This document shows, in pieces, positions 25,249 through 33,771 of a stretch of DNA of 64,000 nucleotides. The first letter of the stretch is position 1; the number at the start of each line of letters is the position of its first letter. The notes beneath the pieces were generated by a model that was given only the letters and a program-made list of their open reading frames with translations, did no database searches and was not told the origin of the DNA. The DNA is from Planctomycetota bacterium (GTDB taxonomy: Bacteria > Planctomycetota > UBA1135 > GCA-002686595): the NCBI GenBank assembly GCA_020638875.1, contig JACKHS010000003.1:209486-273485 (forward strand). The letters run 5' to 3'. The translations under genes were made by a program, and so were the position numbers.

Positions 25249-25617
25249 CTAGAACTTGAGGCCGCCCTCGCGCGCGGCATCGGCGAAGGCCTTCACTCGG
25301 CCGTGGTAGCGGCAGTGGCCGCGGTCGAAGGCGACGGAGGTCACCCCGGCGGCCTGAGCGCGACGCGCGAGCTCGGCGCCGAGGAACGCGGCCTTCTGGG
25401 ACTTGGTCTTGCCCGACAGGTCGCCGGCGATGCTCTTCGAGGTGGAGGTCACCGACGCCAGGGTCTTGCCCTGGGCATCGTCGATCACCTGGGCCGAGAA
25501 GTGCTTCAGCGTGCGGTTGACCGAGAGGCGCGGCAGCGTGGTGTGCTGACGCAGCTTGCGGCGCACGGAGCGGCGACGACGGAGACGTTGCTGGTTCTTG
25601 AGCAGGAGGGCTTTCAT
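25249..25617 (-). CDS. rplR: 50S ribosomal protein L18
   Basis: 122 aa. A basic N-terminus (QQRLRRRRSVRRKLRQ), then PRLSVNRTLKHFSAQVIDD and the end DRGHCRYHGRVKAFADAARE plus GGLKF. L18 binds 5S rRNA. Confidence 0.96.
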   Translation of the reverse strand: MKALLLKNQQRLRRRRSVRRKLRQHTTLPRLSVNRTLKHFSAQVIDDAQGKTLASVTSTSKSIAGDLSGKTKSQKAAFLGAELARRAQAAGVTSVAFDRGHCRYHGRVKAFADAAREGGLKF

Positions 25618-25634
25618 CTGATTCGACTCCCCTA

Positions 25635-26186
25635 TCAGCTACCGAAGGACTTGCCGGCCTTGCGGCGCACGAACTCGCCGTCGTAGCGGATGCCCTTGCC
25701 CTTGTAGGGCTCCGGCGGACGGACCTTGCGGATGACGGCGGCGATGTGGCCGACGCTCTGACGGTCGGCGCCCTTCAGCACGATCTGCGTCGGCTTGGGC
25801 GTCTCCACCGTCACGCCTTGCGGCATGTCGATGGCGACCGGGTGGCAGAAGCCGATGTTGAGCACCAGCTTGTTCGGGCCCTGCGCTGCGGCGTTCCAAC
25901 CGACGCCGATGATCTCGAGCTTCTTCTCGAAGCCCTTAGTCACACCGACGACCATGTTGTTGAGCAGGGCGCGCGTCATGCCGTGGTAGGCGCGCGCGGC
26001 GCGCGGGCTGCCGCTACCGCTGAGCTCGACCACGGCCGCCTTGCCCTCGACGGTGAGCTTCACCTCGGGGCGCAGGGGCATCTGCAGGGTGCCGCCGGGC
26101 CCCTTGACGGTGACCTGGCGACCTGCGGCCACGTCGATCGTGACGCCGCTGGGGACGGTGACGGGAGACTTTCCGATGCGGGACAT
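25635..26186 (-). CDS. rplF: 50S ribosomal protein L6
   Basis: 183 aa. SRIGKSPVTVPSGVTIDV starts it, GVTKGFEKKLEIIGVGWNA joins the two duplicated domains and RPPEPYKGKGIRYDGEFVRR ends it, all classic. L6 supports the factor-binding site near the sarcin-ricin loop. Confidence 0.97.
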   Translation of the reverse strand: MSRIGKSPVTVPSGVTIDVAAGRQVTVKGPGGTLQMPLRPEVKLTVEGKAAVVELSGSGSPRAARAYHGMTRALLNNMVVGVTKGFEKKLEIIGVGWNAAAQGPNKLVLNIGFCHPVAIDMPQGVTVETPKPTQIVLKGADRQSVGHIAAVIRKVRPPEPYKGKGIRYDGEFVRRKAGKSFGS

Positions 26187-26195
26187 GACAGCCTC

Positions 26196-26591
26196 TCAGC
26201 AGACCTTGCAGAGGATCTCGCCGCCGACGTTCTGCTGGCGGGCGGCGCGGTCGGACAACACCCCGTGCGGGGTGGACAGGACGTAGACGCCCAGGCCGCG
26301 CAGGACGCGGGGCATGTCCTTCACGTTGGTGTAGGCGCGGCAACCGGGCTTGCTGACGCGGTCGATGGTGCGGATCACGTCCTCACCGTCGGGGCCGAAC
26401 TTGAGCTCGACCTCGAGGGTGCTGCACGGGGCGCCTTCCTTGACCTGGTAGCCAGCGATGAAGCCCTCGCTCTTGAGGACCTCCGCGATGCCCACCTTGA
26501 TCTTCGAGGCGGGCATGGAGACGAGCTTGCGCTTGATGGAGTTGGCGTTGCGGATGCGCGTGAGCATGTCCGCGATCGGATCGGTCATCAT
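26196..26591 (-). CDS. rpsH: 30S ribosomal protein S8
   Basis: 131 aa from the first of two adjacent ATGs (26591), 10 nt after GGAGG. MTDPIADMLTRIRNANSIKR and the end STPHGVLSDRAARQQNVGGE (then ILCKVC) are diagnostic. S8 binds 16S rRNA centrally and in E. coli represses the spc operon. Confidence 0.96.
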   Translation of the reverse strand: MMTDPIADMLTRIRNANSIKRKLVSMPASKIKVGIAEVLKSEGFIAGYQVKEGAPCSTLEVELKFGPDGEDVIRTIDRVSKPGCRAYTNVKDMPRVLRGLGVYVLSTPHGVLSDRAARQQNVGGEILCKVC

Positions 26592-26607
26592 CTTGGGTCT
26601 TCCTCCC

Positions 26608-26793
26608 CTACCAGGACGCCTTGCGCATGCCGGGGATCTCGCCGACCAGCGCCCGCTCGCGCAGGCAGATGCGGCAGATCTGGAACTTGCGATAGACCGC
26701 GCGCGAGCGGCCACACATCTGGCAGCGGCGGTAGGCGCGCACCTTGAACTTGGGCTTGCGCTGAGACTTGATGATCAGGGACGTCTTGGCCAT
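26608..26793 (-). CDS. rpsN: 30S ribosomal protein S14, type Z (zinc)
   Basis: 61 aa, the short zinc form, with Cys24, 27, 40 and 43 (CQMC...CRIC) and end GEIPGMRKASW. It sits in the normal spc position between rplE and rpsH. The zinc-free long form is not in the window. Confidence 0.97.
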   Translation of the reverse strand: MAKTSLIIKSQRKPKFKVRAYRRCQMCGRSRAVYRKFQICRICLRERALVGEIPGMRKASW

Positions 26794-26811
26794 GTCTGGA
26801 AGGTGCTCCGC

Positions 26812-27384
26812 TTAGTGCTGGTCCTTGTCGGCGAACGGCATCCCGAGCAGCTTGAGCAGCGCATACCCCTGCTCGTCGGTCTCGGCGCTGGTCACGAAGG
26901 TGATGTCCATGCCCTGCTGGAACTCGATGCGGTCGAACACGATCTCCGGGAAGATCGACTGCTCCGAGATGCCCAGGGTGTAGTTGCCGCGGCCGTCGAG
27001 CTTGGACTTGACGCCGCGGAAGTCGCGGATACGCGGCAGGGCGACGGTGAACAGGCGGTCCGTGAACTCCCACATGCGGTCGCGACGCAGGGTCACGGCG
27101 CACGCGATGGGCATGCCCTCGCGGAGCTTGAAGCCCGAGATCGCCTTGCGGGCGATGCGGATGGTCGGCTTCTGGCCCGTGATGGTGGCGAGGTCGCGCG
27201 CGGCGGTGTCCACCTTGGCCTTGTTCTCGACCGCGCCCTTCACGCCCATGTTGACGACGATCTTCAACAGGCGCGGGACGGCGAAGTCGTTCTCGATGCC
27301 GAACTGCTTCTTCAGCGCGGCGTGGACCTCCTGCTCGAACTTCTGGTGGAGGCGCGGCTTCTGCTTCTCGGTGGTGGCGGTCAT
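26812..27384 (-). CDS. rplE: 50S ribosomal protein L5
   Basis: 190 aa from ATG 27384, 2 nt after the rplX stop. RLLKIVVNMGVKGAVENKAK, ITGQKPTIRIARKAISGFKL and LGISEQSIFPEIVFDRI are family motifs. L5 binds 5S rRNA and contacts P-site tRNA. Confidence 0.97.
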   Translation of the reverse strand: MTATTEKQKPRLHQKFEQEVHAALKKQFGIENDFAVPRLLKIVVNMGVKGAVENKAKVDTAARDLATITGQKPTIRIARKAISGFKLREGMPIACAVTLRRDRMWEFTDRLFTVALPRIRDFRGVKSKLDGRGNYTLGISEQSIFPEIVFDRIEFQQGMDITFVTSAETDEQGYALLKLLGMPFADKDQH

Positions 27385-27386
27385 CT

Positions 27387-27650
27387 CTAGGCCTCCGTAC
27401 CCGGACGACGACGGACGCCCTTGCCGGTCTTGGGGTCGAGGTGCATGACGTTGCTGGCGTGGATCGGGCACTCGACCTGCACACGCTCGCCCTGGGGGTT
27501 CTGCTGGGTGGGCTTCCTGTGCTTCCAGCGCAGGTTGACGCCCTCGACGATCACGCGGCCGGCATCCGGCAGGGCCTGGACGACGGTCCCGGTCTTGCCC
27601 TTGTCGTTGCCGGCGATCACGATCACCTGGTCTCCGCTGCGAACGTGCAT
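27387..27650 (-). CDS. rplX: 50S ribosomal protein L24
   Basis: 87 aa from ATG 27650, which overlaps the rplN stop as TGATG. A KOW motif (GDQVIVIAGNDKGKTGTVVQ) and PTQQNPQGERVQVECPIHAS are diagnostic. L24 starts 50S assembly. A GTG one codon earlier is possible but less likely. Confidence 0.95.
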   Translation of the reverse strand: MHVRSGDQVIVIAGNDKGKTGTVVQALPDAGRVIVEGVNLRWKHRKPTQQNPQGERVQVECPIHASNVMHLDPKTGKGVRRRPGTEA

Positions 27651-28018
27651 CACACGACCTCCTGGGCCAGCGAGACGATCTTCATGAAGTTCTTCTCACG
27701 CAGCTCCCGCGCCACGGCGCCGAAGATGCGGGTCCCTTTGGGGTTGCCCTCGGGGTCGACGAGCACGAGCGCGTTCTGGTCGAAGCGCACGTAGGTCCCG
27801 TCGCTACGACGGGTGTTCTTCTTCACGCGCACGATCACGCCCTTCACCACGGTTCCGGGCTTCACCTCGGAGCCGGGGATGGCCTTCTTGACCGAGCACA
27901 CGATGGTGTCGCCGAGGCTGGCGTAACGGCGGTGCGTACCGCCGAGCACCTTGATGCACTGGACTCGCTTGGCGCCGGTGTTGTCGGCGACGTCCAGGTA
28001 CGTCTGCATCTGGATCAC
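27650..28018 (-). CDS. rplN: 50S ribosomal protein L14
   Basis: 122 aa. MIQMQTYLDVADNTGAKRVQ, the central KKAIPGSEVKPGTVVKGVIV and TRIFGAVARELREKNFMKIV near the end identify L14, which bridges the subunits. It overlaps rpsQ by 4 nt. Confidence 0.97.
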   Translation of the reverse strand: MIQMQTYLDVADNTGAKRVQCIKVLGGTHRRYASLGDTIVCSVKKAIPGSEVKPGTVVKGVIVRVKKNTRRSDGTYVRFDQNALVLVDPEGNPKGTRIFGAVARELREKNFMKIVSLAQEVV

Positions 28019-28338
28019 GCGCCACCTCCGACGTCGTTGGTGACGTCACCACCGTCGTCCACCGCGCGCTCGGTGACCTTCACGAGGCGCCAGCGCTTGT
28101 TCTTGCTCAGCGGGCGGCACTCGGCGATCTCCACGGTGTCGCCCACGCGGCAGGTGTTCTCCTCGTCGTGGACGAGGTACTTCACGTGCCGCTTGATGTA
28201 CTTGTTGTACTTGGGGTGCTGGAACCGGCGCTCGACGCGCACGGACACGGTCTTGTCCATGCCGTCGCTCATCACCGTGCCCATCAGGACGCGGCGCGTG
28301 TTGCGCGGGCTCTCGCTGGCTTTGGCGTTGGCTTCCAT
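28015..28338 (-). CDS. rpsQ: 30S ribosomal protein S17
   Basis: 107 aa. VLMGTVMSDGMDKTVSVRVE and GDTVEIAECRPLSKNKRWRL are the S17 OB-fold signatures. Both ends carry lineage-specific extensions: about 15 residues in front and an acidic/Gly tail (DDGGDVTNDVGGGA). Confidence 0.96.
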   Translation of the reverse strand: MEANAKASESPRNTRRVLMGTVMSDGMDKTVSVRVERRFQHPKYNKYIKRHVKYLVHDEENTCRVGDTVEIAECRPLSKNKRWRLVKVTERAVDDGGDVTNDVGGGA

Positions 28339-28393
28339 GTGTGTTCCTTCGGGTGACCCTGGGGCTCGTCGGGGTGGTGGCCTCGTCGAGGGG

Positions 28394-28606
28394 TCAGCGG
28401 CTCTCCTGGCCGCGGATGTGGTTGGCGCGCTCGTGAAGGACCGTGTTGATCTTGGCGATGTCGCGGCGCAGCACGCGGATCTGGGCCGAGTCGGCCAGGC
28501 TCTCGGTGCTGGCCTTGAGGCGCAGGCCGAAGAGGTTCTTCTTGGCCTCGGCGCGCTCGAACTCGAGCTCGGAGTCGGTCTTGCTGCGGATGTCTTCGAT
28601 CTTCAT
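28394..28606 (-). CDS. rpmC: 50S ribosomal protein L29
   Basis: 70 aa, two helices: MKIEDIRSKTDSELEFERAE and SAQIRVLRRDIAKINTVLHE, ending with an RANHIRGQESR tail. It sits by the exit tunnel and forms part of the SRP and trigger factor docking area. Usual rplP-rpmC-rpsQ order. Confidence 0.94.
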   Translation of the reverse strand: MKIEDIRSKTDSELEFERAEAKKNLFGLRLKASTESLADSAQIRVLRRDIAKINTVLHERANHIRGQESR

Positions 28607-28625
28607 CTGTGGGATCCCTCGCGGC

Positions 28626-29045
28626 TCAGGTCGTCGGGACCTTGCGGACCATCTTCACCTTGATGGGCATCTTGTGCGCGACGCGCTTGAAGGCGAGCTT
28701 CGCCTTCTCCTCGCTCACGCCGCCCAGCTCGTACAGGATCGTCCCGGGGCGGATCTCCGCGGCCCAGAAGTCCACGTCGCCCTTGCCCTTGCCCATCCGG
28801 GTCTCGGCCGGCTTGGAGGAGATGGGCTTGTGCGGGAAGATCCTGATCCAGACCTTGGCGGAGCCGCCGGTGGCGCGGTTCGCCGCCACACGGCCGGCCT
28901 CGATGTGACGGCCGTTGATCCAGCCGTAGTCGAGGGCCATCAGGCCGAACTCACCGAAGTTGACCCGGTTGCCGCGGGTCGCGAGTCCTTTGAGTCTGCC
29001 GCGGAAGACCTTCCGGTGCTTCACGCGCTTGGGCATCATCGCCAT
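28626..29045 (-). CDS. rplP: 50S ribosomal protein L16
   Basis: 139 aa. MMPKRVKHRKVFRGRLKGLA, INGRHIEAGRVAANRATGGS and RMGKGKGDVDFWAAEIRPGT are classic L16 segments. L16 organises the A site and is needed for 50S maturation. Confidence 0.97.
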   Translation of the reverse strand: MAMMPKRVKHRKVFRGRLKGLATRGNRVNFGEFGLMALDYGWINGRHIEAGRVAANRATGGSAKVWIRIFPHKPISSKPAETRMGKGKGDVDFWAAEIRPGTILYELGGVSEEKAKLAFKRVAHKMPIKVKMVRKVPTT

Positions 29046-29047
29046 GT

Positions 29048-29812
29048 CTAGCGCCCTCCTTGGCCTTGGCCGCGGCCGCGACCGCCGCCGCCGGGGCGAC
29101 CACCGCCGGGGCGACCGCCACGACGCGGTCCGGAGTCGGCGCGAGCGGTCATGCTCGCGGTGTTGCGGAAGTCGATCTTGGTGCCGCGGTCGATGTCGCC
29201 TTTGTAGATCCAGACCTTGACGCCGATGATGCCGTACGTGGTCTTGCCGCGGGCGGTGCCGTAGTCGACGTGCGCCTGCAGCGTCGAGAGCGGCACGCGG
29301 CCCTCGCGCTCCTTCGCGGTGCGGGCCATCTCGGCGCCGCCGAGGCGGCCGGAGACCTCGACCTTGATGCCCTTCGCGCCCGACTGCATGGTCGTCTGGA
29401 TGGCGCGCTTGATGGCGCGGCGGAAGGCCATGCGCTTCTCGAGCGCCTCCGCGATCACCTCGGCGACCAGCTTGGCCTCGAGCTCGGGGCGCTTGACCTC
29501 GTGCAGCGTGAGGTGGCAGGTCTTGCCGGAGATCTCCTGCAGCTCGTTCTTCAGCGACTCGACGCGGACGCCCTTGCGACCGACGAGCACGCCCGGACGA
29601 GCCGAGTAGATGATGACGTTGACGGCCTCGCCGGTGCGTTCGATCTCGACGCGCGGGATGCCGGCCGATCCGAACTCCTTGCGGATGTGGTCGCGGATCT
29701 TCTTGTCCTGCAACAGCATCGCGCCGAAGTTCTTCTTGTTGGCGTACCAGCGCGAGCGCCAGGGCTCGATCGTGCCGATGCGGTAGCCGGTGGGGTGGAC
29801 CTTCTGTCCCAT
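29048..29812 (-). CDS. rpsC: 30S ribosomal protein S3 with Gly/Arg-rich tail
   Basis: 254 aa. MGQKVHPTGYRIGTIEPWRS starts it; the KH domain holds RPGVLVGRKGVRVESLKNEL, and VEVSGRLGGAEMARTAKERE follows. The last 25 residues are a run of RPGGG and GRGRG repeats ending QGQGGR, an RGG-like tail not present in E. coli S3. S3 lines the mRNA entry channel. Confidence 0.97.
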   Translation of the reverse strand: MGQKVHPTGYRIGTIEPWRSRWYANKKNFGAMLLQDKKIRDHIRKEFGSAGIPRVEIERTGEAVNVIIYSARPGVLVGRKGVRVESLKNELQEISGKTCHLTLHEVKRPELEAKLVAEVIAEALEKRMAFRRAIKRAIQTTMQSGAKGIKVEVSGRLGGAEMARTAKEREGRVPLSTLQAHVDYGTARGKTTYGIIGVKVWIYKGDIDRGTKIDFRNTASMTARADSGPRRGGRPGGGRPGGGGRGRGQGQGGR

Positions 29813-29816
29813 GGAT

Positions 29817-30197
29817 CTAGGCCTCCTCGGAGCCCGCGGCGGCGGGGATCTCTTTGACCTTCACGGTCAGGTGACTCGTCTTCTTCGCGAAGGGCATCGC
29901 GCGCCCCTGCGGGCCGGGGCGGAACCGCAGCCGGTCGTTCAGCATCGGGCCGTCGTCCGCGCGGCAGTCCGACACGAACAGGCGGTTCAGGTTCACGCCC
30001 TCGTCCTGGCTCGCGTTCGCGATGGCCGAGCGGAGAACCTTGAGGTAGAAGGCGGCGGCGCGGCGCGGCGAGAACTGCAGGATCTCGAGGGCCTCGTTGG
30101 CGCCGCGGCCGCGGATCATGTCCGCGACGAAGCGCGCCTTGCGCTGAGTGATGCGCGCGTAGCGATGACGCGCCACGAACTCGTTGGTGCTCGACAT
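29817..30197 (-). CDS. rplV: 50S ribosomal protein L22
   Basis: 126 aa. ARITQRKARFVADMIRGRGA, the beta-hairpin region SDCRADDGPMLNDRLRFRPG that reaches into the exit tunnel, and HLTVKVKEIP near the end. Usual rpsS-rplV-rpsC order with 4-nt spacing to rpsC. Confidence 0.96.
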   Translation of the reverse strand: MSSTNEFVARHRYARITQRKARFVADMIRGRGANEALEILQFSPRRAAAFYLKVLRSAIANASQDEGVNLNRLFVSDCRADDGPMLNDRLRFRPGPQGRAMPFAKKTSHLTVKVKEIPAAAGSEEA

Positions 30198-30212
30198 GGT
30201 CTAGCCTCCGGC

Positions 30213-30494
30213 CTAGCGGGCCTTCAGGCCCTCCTTCTTGTTCGTGTGGCCGCGGAAGTTGCGCGAAGGCGCGAACTCGCCCAGCTTGTGCCCCACCATG
30301 TCCTCGGTGATGACGACCTTGATGTGCTTGCGGCCGTCGTGAACCATGAACGTGTGGCCGATGAAGTCGGGCGGGATCGTGCAGGAGCGCGCCCAGGTCT
30401 TGATCGGGGCCTTCTTGCCGGACTCGTCGAGCTGGACCACCTTGCGGGCCAGCTTGAGGTCGATGTAGGGCCCCTTCTTGGTGCTGCGTGACAT
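30213..30494 (-). CDS. rpsS: 30S ribosomal protein S19
   Basis: 93 aa. MSRSTKKGPYIDLKLARKVV, IPPDFIGHTFMVHDGRKHIK and MVGHKLGEFAPSRNFRGHTN identify S19, which packs with S13 in the 30S head. GAGGAG precedes the ATG. Confidence 0.97.
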   Translation of the reverse strand: MSRSTKKGPYIDLKLARKVVQLDESGKKAPIKTWARSCTIPPDFIGHTFMVHDGRKHIKVVITEDMVGHKLGEFAPSRNFRGHTNKKEGLKAR

Positions 30495-30509
30495 CTAGGT
30501 GGCTCCTCG

Positions 30510-31337
<828 letters not shown>

Positions 31338-31356
31338 GACTCGTGCTCCGGGGCGC

Positions 31357-31647
31357 CTAGATGAGGTCGATGGTGGAGCCCTCGGCGAGGGTCACCATGG
31401 CCTTCTTCCAGTTCGGGGTGGTGCCGGCGCGCCAGCCGCGACGGCGGGTCTTGCCGCTCACGCGCAGCGTATTGACGGCGTTGACCTTGACGTCGAACAG
31501 GCGCTCGACGGCCTGGCGGATCTCGATCTTGTTGGCGTCGACCGGCACGCGGAAGGTGTACGCGTTGCGGCTGGCCTGATCGGTGGTGGCCTTCTCGGTG
31601 ATCACGGGCTTCTTGATCACCTCGTACATGCGGTCCAAGTGGCTCAT
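31357..31647 (-). CDS. rplW: 50S ribosomal protein L23
   Basis: 96 aa. YEVIKKPVITEKATTDQASR, KIEIRQAVERLFDVKVNAVN and the GKTRRRGWRAGTTPNWKKAM region match L23, the docking site for trigger factor and SRP at the tunnel exit. Confidence 0.96.
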   Translation of the reverse strand: MSHLDRMYEVIKKPVITEKATTDQASRNAYTFRVPVDANKIEIRQAVERLFDVKVNAVNTLRVSGKTRRRGWRAGTTPNWKKAMVTLAEGSTIDLI

Positions 31648-31664
31648 GGTCGTGGACTCCTAGC

Positions 31665-32294
31665 TCAGCTCTCTTGGGCCATGCCGACGCGGGTGGCGAG
31701 CTTCTCGAGCGCGCCGGTCTCGGCGATCACCAGGCCGCCGGAGACCACGTCGAACGCGCAGAGCTCGTCGGCCGTGCGCACCGTGACGCCGGGGAAGTTG
31801 CGGAAGGACTTGTAGATGGCCTCGCTGCGGTCGTTCAGCACGACGAGCGCGCGACGCGGCGAGCCGAGGTCGGCCAGCACCTTGCGGGCGGCCTTCGCCG
31901 ACGGCGTCGAGAAGCCGCCGAGGTCGGCGACCACGACTTCCCCGTCCTGCAGCTTGCCGGCGATGGCGCTGCGCGTCGCGACGCGGCGCGCCTTCGCGGG
32001 CATGTGGTAGCTGTAGTCGCGCGGCTTGGGGCCGTGCACCGTGCCACCGCCACGCCAGATGGGCGACTTGCGGTCGCCGGCGCGCGCGCGGCCGGTGTGC
32101 TTCTGCTTGTAGGGCTTCTTGTTGCTGCCCGAGACCTCCGAGCGCCCGCGGGTGTTGACGGTGCCCTGGCGCTGGTTGGCCTGGAACATCACCACCGCGT
32201 CCTTGAGGGTGCGGTAGAGGACCTTGTCGCCGAAGGGCGCGGCCTCGACCTCCACCTGGCCGACGCTGCCGGCCTTGTAGCTCTTGACTTCCAT
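31665..32294 (-). CDS. rplD: 50S ribosomal protein L4
   Basis: 209 aa. The tunnel loop KPYKQKHTGRARAGDRKSPI WRGGGTVHGPKPRDY and the start of the second domain (RSAIAGKLQDGEVVVADL) are clear. In E. coli L4 also represses the S10 operon; whether it does so here is unknown. Confidence 0.96.
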   Translation of the reverse strand: MEVKSYKAGSVGQVEVEAAPFGDKVLYRTLKDAVVMFQANQRQGTVNTRGRSEVSGSNKKPYKQKHTGRARAGDRKSPIWRGGGTVHGPKPRDYSYHMPAKARRVATRSAIAGKLQDGEVVVADLGGFSTPSAKAARKVLADLGSPRRALVVLNDRSEAIYKSFRNFPGVTVRTADELCAFDVVSGGLVIAETGALEKLATRVGMAQES

Positions 32295-32300
32295 GGCGGA

Positions 32301-32954
32301 TCAGCCCTTCTTCTTCTTGGGGGTCTTGGTGGCGGTCTTGGCCGTCCGAACCTGCACGAGACCGTCGTTCGCGCCGGGCACCGCGCCCTTGATGAACAGC
32401 AGGTTGCGCTCGGCGTCGATGCGCATGATGGTCAGGTTCTTGGTCGTCTGACGCGCGTCGCCGTAGTGGCCACCCATGCGCTTGCCCTTGAACACGCGGC
32501 TCGGGTAGGCCGAGCAGCCGATCGAGCCGGGACGCCGGTAGTTCATCGAACCGTGCGTCTTCGGGCCGCGGCCGAAGCCGTGGCGCTTGATCGTGCCGGC
32601 GAAGCCGCGGCCCTTGGTGGTGCCGACGACGTCGACCTTCTGGCCGACCTCGAAGGCGTTCACGTCGACCGTGTCCCCCACCTGCACGGCGGCCGGGGCG
32701 TTCAGTCGCTCTTCGCGCAGGAAGCGCTTCGGCGTGATGTCGGCCTTCTTGAAGTGCCCGCGGCGCGGCTTGGAGACCAAGCTGTCGCGCACCTCGCCGT
32801 AGGCCCACTGCACGGCGTCGTAGCCGTCGTGTTCCTGCGTGCGAATCTGCGCGGCCACGCACGGACCGGCTTCGACGACGGTCACGCCGGTGACCGTGCC
32901 GTCCTCAGCGAAGAGCTGAGTCATGCCTCGTTTGCGCCCTAGGATCAGCGTCAT
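32301..32954 (-). CDS. rplC: 50S ribosomal protein L3
   Basis: 217 aa. LILGRKRGMTQLFAEDGTVT, VVGTTKGRGFAGTIKRHGFG and RVFKGKRMGGHYGDARQTTK are hallmarks. A Lys-rich tail (TPKKKKG) closes it. Unlike the usual 10-50 nt, 250 nt separate it from rpsJ. Confidence 0.97.
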   Translation of the reverse strand: MTLILGRKRGMTQLFAEDGTVTGVTVVEAGPCVAAQIRTQEHDGYDAVQWAYGEVRDSLVSKPRRGHFKKADITPKRFLREERLNAPAAVQVGDTVDVNAFEVGQKVDVVGTTKGRGFAGTIKRHGFGRGPKTHGSMNYRRPGSIGCSAYPSRVFKGKRMGGHYGDARQTTKNLTIMRIDAERNLLFIKGAVPGANDGLVQVRTAKTATKTPKKKKG

Positions 32955-33205
32955 GATTCCTCGAGTCCTGTCGGGGGTGCCGGTTCGACCAGGGAGTCGA
33001 GCGCGTGCGCTCGACCCGACGCCTGGCCACGCGGCGGGGAGAGAGTTGGAAGGGATGCGCGCCGCGTGAGCCCCTCGCGCGGAGGAGGTCGCCGGCAGCG
33101 CGCCGTGAGATGTTCGGAGAGAGCTGCGCGCGGTGCGTCACCGCGCGCGGGATCGAGCTGCGGGCCGAACGGCGCGGGAGCCGTCAGGCCGAGAGGCGCC
33201 TGCCG
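32955..33205 (-). promoter_or_regulatory. 251-nt rpsJ-rplC intergenic region with two perfect hairpins
   Basis: No gene fits here. Two clean inverted repeats stand out: gtcgagcgc/gcgctcgac at 32996-33015 and gcgcgcggtg/caccgcgcgc (10 bp, 3-nt loop) at 33126-33148. The direct repeat gccgtcaggcc lies near 33180 and again over the rpsJ stop. The place inside the S10 operon suggests an internal leader or attenuator for rplC onwards. No U-run follows either hairpin. Confidence 0.4.
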
Positions 33206-33511
<306 letters not shown>

Positions 33512-33613
33512 GTATGCGTCGAGACAGAAGCAGCGACGCACCCCGGCGCGGTGGTCCGCGAGAGCGCGTCTCTTCTCAGGTGTTCGGGTTCTGGGGAATC
33601 CCCGTCGCCGGTC

Positions 33614-33631
33614 CCCTCCGCGATCGGAGGG
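33614..33631. promoter_or_regulatory. Hairpin in the rpsJ leader
   Basis: Perfect inverted repeat ccctccg/cggaggg with loop cgat, about 20-30 nt inside the transcript expected from the promoter at 33655-33683. It may be a regulatory or stabilising leader structure. Confidence 0.4.
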
Positions 33632-33654
33632 CGCTCTGCGACAGAGGGCCGAAG

Positions 33655-33683
33655 AAGGTAGCAGGGCCCGGGGGGAGCGTCAA
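33655..33683 (-). promoter_or_regulatory. Candidate promoter of the S10 operon (TTGACG-N17-TACCTT)
   Basis: On the minus strand TTGACG (33678-33683) and TACCTT (33655-33660) are exactly 17 nt apart. Transcription would start near 33648, giving a leader of about 137 nt before rpsJ. The -10 resembles the other TANNNT boxes of this window. Confidence 0.55.
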
Positions 33684-33771
33684 CACCCGCGCGGGCACTT
33701 CGGCCCCTTTCCGTGCGATCGGGGCCCCTGCCCGGCGCTCGCGACCGACCGAGCGAGCGAGGCGCCGCCCT

